Origin: a virus
IMG/VR virus record: IMGVR_UViG_3300047470_000238
Span: 1 to 41,398 of that record
Length of the DNA stretch: 41,398 bases
Direction: 5' to 3' (one strand)
This document shows, piece after piece, positions 36,168-41,398 of the stretch. The position numbers were made by a program, and so were the translations under genes. The notes under the pieces were generated by a model. It was given only the letters and a program-made list of their open reading frames with translations, was not told the DNA's origin and made no database searches. Position 1 is the first letter of the stretch; the number at the start of each line of letters is the position of its first letter.

Positions 36168-36896
36168 ATGCGTAAACACATTCTCAAGGCTATCCGTGAA
36201 CACGCGGCGGCGGACTATCCGCGCGAGGCGTGCGGGCTGCTGCTGCAGGTCGGCCGCCGGCACGTCTACCAGCGTTGCAATAACTTGGCCGACAACCCGA
36301 ATGATGAGTTCATTTTGGACCCGGCCGATTACGCGGCGGCCGAAGACGCCGGCGTCATTATCGGCATCGTCCACAGCCACCCCGACGCCACCAGTCGAGC
36401 CAGCCCGCACGACCTGGCGCTGTGTGAGGCCAGCGCGCTGCCCTGGCACATCCTGAGCTGGCCGGAAGGCGATCTAAACACCATCGTGCCCACCGGCGAA
36501 GTGCCGCCGCTGGTGGGGCGGCCCTTTGTGCATGGGGTGTGGGATTGCTACGGCATTATCCGCGACTGGTACGCCCTGGAACGCGGCATCGAGCTACCCA
36601 ATTTCACCCGCGAGGATGGTTGGTGGGATCGTGGCGATGATCTGTATATGCGGCTGTATGCCGAGGCGGGGTTTGAACAGGTCAGCGGTGCGCTGCAGGT
36701 GGGGGACGTTATCGTCATGCAGGTGCTGGCCGAGCAGTCCAACCATGGCGCGGTGTACCTGGGCGACGGCAAGTTTCTCCATCACCTCTATGGGCGCCTC
36801 AGTGAACGCGCCGTTTACGGCGGCTACTGGCAGGAACGCACCACCCTGACGCTGCGCTACAAGGGGAGGGCCGGCGATGGTCATGCAAGCGATTAA
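36168..36896 (+). CDS. Tail tip protein K: JAMM plus NlpC/P60 peptidase
   Basis: A 242-residue protein starting at ATG 36168 after GCGGAG. The N-terminal JAMM/MPN domain has Glu20, His69-x-His71, Ser79 and Asp82 (HSHPDATSRASPHD). The C-terminal NlpC/P60 domain has Cys127 (WDCYGIIRDWY) and His193 (SNHGAVYLG). Both active sites look intact. It probably trims the peptidoglycan peptide bridge during entry or acts in tail assembly, as for lambda K. Confidence 0.93.
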   Translation: MRKHILKAIREHAAADYPREACGLLLQVGRRHVYQRCNNLADNPNDEFILDPADYAAAEDAGVIIGIVHSHPDATSRASPHDLALCEASALPWHILSWPEGDLNTIVPTGEVPPLVGRPFVHGVWDCYGIIRDWYALERGIELPNFTREDGWWDRGDDLYMRLYAEAGFEQVSGALQVGDVIVMQVLAEQSNHGAVYLGDGKFLHHLYGRLSERAVYGGYWQERTTLTLRYKGRAGDGHASD

Positions 36897-37476
36897 CGCG
36901 CCTCAGGTGGTGCGCACCGTTCGCCTGTATGGCGTGCTGGGTGCCCGCTTCGGGCGTGAGTACCGGTTGGCGGTGGCCTCGCCGCGCGAAGCGATGCGCG
37001 CGCTGGCCTGTCAGGTGCCCGGGTTGCGCCAGTTTCTCGAAACCAGCCGCGAAAGGGGCTTGGTGTACGCCGTGTTTGTTGGGCGGCGCAACGTGCCTGA
37101 GCGCGAGTTGGACCATGGCGCCGGCGAGCTGGATATTCGCATTGCCCCGATCATCAGCGGCAGCAAGAAGGCCGGTCTGTTTCAGACCATCTTGGGCGCG
37201 GTGATGGTCGTGGTCGGGGTCATGTCCACCGCGTATGGCGGCGCCGGGATGATCGCGGCCGGGGTCGGCATGATGACCGGCGGGGTGGTGCAGATGCTGT
37301 CGCCGCAAGCGTCCGGCCTGAAAAGCCGGCAGGCGGCGGAAAACACCCCGTCGTATGCCTTCGGTGGCGCCGTCAATACCGTGGCCCAAGGTAACCCCGT
37401 GGGCCTGGGCTACGGCGAACGGGAGATTGGCGGCGCGGTGATTTCCGGCGGTATTTACGCCGAAGACCAAATGTAA
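36877..37476 (+). CDS. Tail assembly protein I
   Basis: A 199-residue protein overlapping K by 20 bp, with binding site GGGGAGGGCCGGCG. The N-terminal half is a beta-grasp type domain (VRTVRLYGVLGARFGREYRLAVASPREAMRALACQVPG). The C-terminal half has a glycine-rich hydrophobic stretch (ILGAVMVVVGVMSTAYGGAGMIAAGVGMMTGG) and then the conserved YAFGGAVNTVAQGNPVGLGYG. This is the lambda I layout. It assists J in tip assembly and is not retained in lambda virions. Confidence 0.92.
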   Translation: MVMQAINAPQVVRTVRLYGVLGARFGREYRLAVASPREAMRALACQVPGLRQFLETSRERGLVYAVFVGRRNVPERELDHGAGELDIRIAPIISGSKKAGLFQTILGAVMVVVGVMSTAYGGAGMIAAGVGMMTGGVVQMLSPQASGLKSRQAAENTPSYAFGGAVNTVAQGNPVGLGYGEREIGGAVISGGIYAEDQM

Positions 37477-37495
37477 ACAACCCGATTTTTGAAAG

Positions 37496-37517
37496 CCGGC
37501 CCTGAGCCGGTTTTTTT
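37496..37517 (+). terminator. Terminator-like hairpin between I and J
   Basis: CCGGC-CCTGA-GCCGG (37496-37510) followed by seven T residues: a full intrinsic terminator inside the tail operon, 20 bp before the J start. Confidence 0.8.
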
Positions 37518-37536
37518 ATGTCCGAAGGATTTGACC

Positions 37537-40500
37537 ATGGCAGCAATTCAAGGCCGTAAAGGTGGATCGAGCGAAGCCAAGACGCCGGTAGAGGCGCCGG
37601 ATTCCATCCGTTCTGTGGCGCGGGCCAAGATGTTGCTGGCCTTGGGCGAGGGGGAATTTGCCGGCGGCCTGGATGGCACGCGTATTTTTGCCGACGGTAC
37701 CCCGCTGACTGCCGCCGATGGCACGGAAAACTTCCCGGGCTTTAAATGGGAGTTTCGCCCAGGCACGCAGCATCAGGAGCATATTCCCGGGCTGCCATCG
37801 GTCGAAAATGAAATCGGCGTGGGGGTCGAGCTGCGCAGTACGGCGCCGTGGGTGCGCGCTGTCAGCAACGCCCAACTGTCCGCTGTGCGTTTGCGCTTGT
37901 CCTGGCCAGTGCTGCAACAGCAAGTGGACGGCGGCGACGTGACGGGCTACCGCATCGATTATGTGGTGGAAATCTCAACGGCGGGCAATGGCTGGGTGCA
38001 GGCGCTGGCCGCCACCATCAACGATAAAACCACGACCAAATACGAGCGTTCGCACCGGATTGAACTGCCGGCCAGCACCGGCGGGTGGAGCGTGCGCGTT
38101 CGGCGCCTGACCGCGAATCAGGACAGCAATAAGATCGCCGATACCATGCGTATCGAGGCGATCACCGAAGTCATCGACGCCAAGCTGCGCTATCCGAACA
38201 CCGCCTTGCTGTATGTCGAGTATGACGCCAGCCAGTTTCAGAACCAGCCGAAGATTTCCTGCAAGCCGCGCATGCGGGTTATCCGTGTGCCGACGAACTA
38301 CAACCCGGAAACGCGCAGCTACAGCGGTATTTGGGATGGCACGTTTAAATGGGCGTGGACCAATAACCCGGCGTGGGTGCTGTACGACATTATTCTGAGC
38401 AAGCGTTTCGGCATGGGCCGGCGCCTTGATGCGTCCATGGTGGACCGCTGGGAGCTGTACCAGATTGCCCAGTATTGCGACGAGCTGGTCAGTGATGGCC
38501 ATGGCGGCATGGAGCCCCGGTTTACCTGTAACGTTTACATTCAAGACGCGGCCGACGCTTGGGACGTGTTGCGCGACATCGCCGCGATTTTTCGCGGCAT
38601 CACCTACTGGAGCGGCCGGGAAATGGTCGCCCAGGCGGACATGCCCTCGGATGTGGAATACGTGTTTTCGCGCTCCAATACCAAGGTGGTCGACGGCAAA
38701 ATCAGCTACAGCAGCCAGTCGGAGCGCTCGCGTTATTCGTCCGTGTTGGTGGCTTACGACAACCCGAAAAACCGTTACGAAAGCGAGCCGGAGCCGGTGT
38801 CTATTCCGTCGCTGGTGCGCCGTTATGGGTTCAACCAGACGCAGATCACGGCCATCGGCTGTGTCAGTCAAAGCGAAGCGAACCGGCGCGGGCGCTGGCT
38901 GCTGCTGACCAACGCGGTCGACCGATCCATCACCTTCACCACGGGGCTGGATGGGTATCTGCCGAAGCCTGGGCGCATCATTGGCATGGCGGACGCGTTT
39001 CTGGCCGGCCGTGAGCTGGCCGGGCGCATCAGCTTGGTATCCGGCCGGCAAATCACCCTGGATCGGGATGTCGTGGTTAAGGCGGGCGACCGCTTGCTGG
39101 TCAACCTGCCGAGCGGTCGCGCCGAAGCACGCACCGTGCAGAGCGTGAGCAATCGCGTCGTTACGGTAACGACGGCGTATTCAGAAACGCCGTTGGCACA
39201 GGCGCAGTGGGGCATCGAATCCACCGATCTGGTGATTCAGCAATACCGCGTCACGTCCGTTACGCGTAACGATAAGGGTTTTGAAATCTCGGGGATCATG
39301 ACCGACCCGGGCAAATATTCGCAGGTCGACAGCGGCACCCGTCTCGAAACGCGGCCGATCAGCGTGATTCCTGCGCGCGCCCAGGACGCGCCGGCAGCGG
39401 TCAAGGTGTCGAGCTTCACTCGCGTGGTGCAAGGGATCGCGGTCACCACCTTGCGCGCAGACTGGGAGGCGGCGAAAGGCGCGATTGCCTACACCGTCGA
39501 ATGGCGCAAAGACTCGGGCGAATGGGTCGCCGTGCCCCGCATGTCGGGGCTCGGCTTCGAAGTGCCGGGGATCTACGCCGGCCGCTACCTTGTGCGCGTT
39601 CGGGCGCTCAACGTGATGGACGTGGCCAGCGTGTTTGCGTACAGCGCGGAGACGGTATTGAACGGCAAGGAAGGCTTGCCGCCGGCGGTCACTGAGTTGA
39701 TCGTCACGCCGTTGCTGTTTGGTATCGGCCTCAATTGGGGCTTTCCTGCCGGCGCCGAGGACACGCAGCGCACGGAAATTTGGTACGGCCCGACCAGTGC
39801 CCTAGAAAGTGCGATCAAGCTGGCAGATCTGGCCTATCCGCAAAGTGATTACTCGATGCAGAGCCTGCAGGCTGGCGCGAGGTTCTTTTTCTGGGCACGC
39901 CTGATCGACCGGACCGGCAACGTCGGCCCTTGGTATCCAACGGGTATGGGGGTGATGGGGCAAGCCAGTGACGACCCCGGGCCAATCCTTGGTCAGATCG
40001 CCGGCCAAGTTGGCGAGACCGAGCTGGGTAAGGGGCTGTTAGACCGGATCGAGCTGATTGACGGACCGTCAACCCTGCCGGGATCGGTCAACAATCGCGT
40101 GAATGAGCTGAGCGAGCAAATCGGCCAAGTCACGGATCACCTGCAGGAGCTGGTGAATGAAGGACAAGCCGCGCTGACCGACGCTCAGCAGGCGTTCAGC
40201 GAAGCTCAAGCCGAGCTGCAGCAGCAAATCGATCAAGTCAGCACCCTCGCCAAATCTGGCGAATACCAGAAGGATAAAGCCTACGCCATCGGCGCCTCGA
40301 CGCGCCTGAATGATCGCCTGTACCAAGCCAAAATCGCGGTGCCGGCGGATGCCAGCGGCGCGAAGTCGCCGCCGAATGCGACCTATTGGGTGGACGTTGG
40401 CCAAGTAGTGTCCGAGTCGAACGGCTTGGCCGCACGGGTCAACACCACTGAAACCAAAATCACCAGTATCGAGGGGGTCAATACCAGCCAGGGCACGGCG

Positions 40501-41398
40501 ATCACCGGGCTGACCAACAGCCTGACCACCACCAACGGCAACGTGACCGCCGCGCAAAACGCGGCGAACGCGGCGAACACCTTGGCCGGCGGGAAGGGCA
40601 AGGTGATCGTGCAAACCGCTGCACCGGCGGCGGCCGATCAACTGGCGCAAAACCTGTGGATCGACATCACCGGCGGGGCGAACACGCCGAAGCGCTGGAC
40701 CGGCTCGGCTTGGGTGGCAGTGACGGACAAGGTGGCCACCGATGCGGCGGCAGCGGCAGCCAATGCCTTGTCAGTGGCCAACACCAAGGCCGATGCCTCG
40801 GCAGTCAACAGCCTGACCACTCGCGTGGAAGCGGCTGAAGGCACGATCAGCAGCCAGGGCAGCTCGATCACCGGGTTGAACAACAGCCTGACCACCACCA
40901 ACGGCAACGTGACCGCCGCGCAAAACGCGGCGAACGCGGCGAACACCTTGGCCGGCGGCAAAGGCAAGGTGATCGTGCAAACCGCTGCACCGGTGGCGGC
41001 CGATCAGTTGGCGCAGAACCTGTGGATTGATATCACCGGCGGGGCGAACACGCCGAAGCGCTGGACGGGTTCGGCGTGGGCAGCGGTGACGGATAAGGTG
41101 GCAACCGATGCGGCAACGGCAGCCGCCAACGCCTTGTCGGTGGCCAACACCAAGGCCGACGCGGCAGCGCTGACCAGCTTGACTACCCGCGTGACCTCGG
41201 CGGAAGGGACGATCAGCAGCCAGGGCACTTCGATCACCGGGTTGAACAACAGCCTGACCACCACCAACGGTAACGTGACCGCCGCGCAAAACGCGGCGAA
41301 CGCGGCGAACACCTTGGCCGGCGGGAAGGGCAAGGTGATCGTGCAAACCGCTGCACCGGCGGCGGCCGATCAACTGGCGCAAAACCTGTGGATCGACA
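37537..41398 (+). CDS. J: Tail tip / host-specificity protein J, N-terminal part (continues at 1-3681)
   Basis: The ATG at 37537 follows TCCGAAGGATTTGACC. The frame is open to the window end with no stop (1,287 codons), and position 41272 corresponds to position 1 in the same frame. The N-terminal about 700 residues are the conserved lambda J core (ALGEGEFAGGLDGTRIF..., YPNTALLYVEYDASQF..., WAWTNNPAWVLYDIILSKRFGMGRRLD..., a long segment of hub and fibronectin-like domains). A coiled coil (about 40100-40250), a small GEYQKDKAYAIG-type domain and the first 122-residue repeats (from 40540) follow. It is the receptor-contacting central fibre. Confidence 0.93.
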   Translation, partial: MAAIQGRKGGSSEAKTPVEAPDSIRSVARAKMLLALGEGEFAGGLDGTRIFADGTPLTAADGTENFPGFKWEFRPGTQHQEHIPGLPSVENEIGVGVELRSTAPWVRAVSNAQLSAVRLRLSWPVLQQQVDGGDVTGYRIDYVVEISTAGNGWVQALAATINDKTTTKYERSHRIELPASTGGWSVRVRRLTANQDSNKIADTMRIEAITEVIDAKLRYPNTALLYVEYDASQFQNQPKISCKPRMRVIRVPTNYNPETRSYSGIWDGTFKWAWTNNPAWVLYDIILSKRFGMGRRLDASMVDRWELYQIAQYCDELVSDGHGGMEPRFTCNVYIQDAADAWDVLRDIAAIFRGITYWSGREMVAQADMPSDVEYVFSRSNTKVVDGKISYSSQSERSRYSSVLVAYDNPKNRYESEPEPVSIPSLVRRYGFNQTQITAIGCVSQSEANRRGRWLLLTNAVDRSITFTTGLDGYLPKPGRIIGMADAFLAGRELAGRISLVSGRQITLDRDVVVKAGDRLLVNLPSGRAEARTVQSVSNRVVTVTTAYSETPLAQAQWGIESTDLVIQQYRVTSVTRNDKGFEISGIMTDPGKYSQVDSGTRLETRPISVIPARAQDAPAAVKVSSFTRVVQGIAVTTLRADWEAAKGAIAYTVEWRKDSGEWVAVPRMSGLGFEVPGIYAGRYLVRVRALNVMDVASVFAYSAETVLNGKEGLPPAVTELIVTPLLFGIGLNWGFPAGAEDTQRTEIWYGPTSALESAIKLADLAYPQSDYSMQSLQAGARFFFWARLIDRTGNVGPWYPTGMGVMGQASDDPGPILGQIAGQVGETELGKGLLDRIELIDGPSTLPGSVNNRVNELSEQIGQVTDHLQELVNEGQAALTDAQQAFSEAQAELQQQIDQVSTLAKSGEYQKDKAYAIGASTRLNDRLYQAKIAVPADASGAKSPPNATYWVDVGQVVSESNGLAARVNTTETKITSIEGVNTSQGTAITGLTNSLTTTNGNVTAAQNAANAANTLAGGKGKVIVQTAAPAAADQLAQNLWIDITGGANTPKRWTGSAWVAVTDKVATDAAAAAANALSVANTKADASAVNSLTTRVEAAEGTISSQGSSITGLNNSLTTTNGNVTAAQNAANAANTLAGGKGKVIVQTAAPVAADQLAQNLWIDITGGANTPKRWTGSAWAAVTDKVATDAATAAANALSVANTKADAAALTSLTTRVTSAEGTISSQGTSITGLNNSLTTTNGNVTAAQNAANAANTLAGGKGKVIVQTAAPAAADQLAQNLWID
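40540..41398 (+). repeat. 366-bp in-frame repeat units of J (copies 1-2 and the start of 3)
   Basis: Units begin at 40540, 40906 and 41272. The first 363 bases of the unit at 40540 are identical to positions 1-363, and 41272-41398 is identical to 1-127. The window is therefore cut inside copy 3. Confidence 0.95.

Larger units (their letters stand above)
1..41398. mobile_element. Complete genome of a temperate lambda/HK97-like siphophage, probable phage-plasmid
   Basis: The window holds one full set of packaging, head, tail, lysis, recombination, immunity and plasmid-maintenance genes, each once. Positions 41272-41398 equal 1-127, and gene J runs off the right end and continues in frame from position 1, so the sequence is a circular or circularly permuted unit of about 41,271 bp cut inside a repeat. 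The 127-base overlap looks like a short-read assembler word length rather than a packaged terminal repeat. Pseudomonas as host is inferred from protein style and composition. Confidence 0.85.

Noticed and set aside
37975-39051. 358-codon open frame on the - strand in J
   Set aside because: It is antisense to the conserved core of J, has a composition typical of shadow frames, and has no own start signal.
40638-41333. Repeated 109-codon frames on the - strand (also at 99, 1503 and elsewhere)
   Set aside because: They recur because the J repeat recurs. They are antisense to J and hydrophobic only by codon complement.
41272-41398. Direct terminal repeat of packaged DNA
   Set aside because: The 127-base identity lies inside a coding repeat and equals a usual assembler k-mer. 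A P27-type TerS, an HNH gene and a candidate cos region point to cos packaging instead.

Overview
The window looks like the complete genome of a temperate lambda/HK97-like siphophage of Pseudomonas. Its last 127 bases (41272-41398) are identical to its first 127. Both ends lie inside one gene, the tip/host-specificity protein J, whose reading frame continues across the join. Read as a circle the unit is about 41,271 bp. The host assignment rests on gene order, protein style and high GC. No host sequence, tRNA, rRNA, CRISPR array or insertion sequence was seen.

Layout, all on the + strand unless stated. Late genes run from an HNH nuclease (22.6 kb) and a candidate cos region (23.26 kb) through TerS, TerL, portal, protease, capsid, connectors, tail tube, chaperones G/GT, tape measure, M, L, K, I and J (37.5 kb to the end, then 1-3.7 kb). 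They finish with tail-tip and fibre genes, a DUF4376 protein and a DUF1353 protein at 6.9 kb. From 7 to 15 kb is a plasmid-like accessory region: a small gene behind a LexA-type box, a RepA-like initiator with a candidate antisense RNA, a hairpin-rich origin candidate, a lipoprotein on the - strand, a run of small genes, and a ParA ATPase with a ribbon-helix-helix partner on the - strand. Immunity lies at 14.5-16.3 kb: an S24-type repressor, an unknown gene and a LuxR-type gene read leftward, and a Cro-like gene reads rightward. Early genes (16.3-19 kb) include a Q-like candidate, followed by a tyrosine recombinase (19.1-20.4 kb) and a lysis cassette of holin, SAR endolysin and Rz/Rz1 (21.1-22.6 kb).

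How it may work together: the prophage appears equipped to live as a plasmid. Rep would copy it and ParA plus the ribbon-helix-helix protein would segregate it. The ParA genes sit in the leftward lysogeny cluster behind the repressor. A dispersed repeat family built on GCGTCAAT / ATTGACGC sits in control regions at 9.8, 13.67, 14.38, 14.45, 18.26 and 18.97 kb, recalling the dispersed centromere sites of phage-plasmid N15. The tyrosine recombinase could integrate the phage or resolve multimers.

Most notable observations: (i) the RepA/antisense RNA/ParA/dispersed-repeat arrangement; (ii) a second dispersed palindrome family around CGTTACGCGTAACG; (iii) a LexA-type box before an unknown small gene, combined with a repressor that has Arg where the autocleavage Lys is expected; (iv) a 366-bp tandem repeat in J, a piece of which is also fused into an early gene; (v) a GGGAAAC -1 frameshift site in the tail chaperone gene; (vi) a run of short hairpins downstream of rep.
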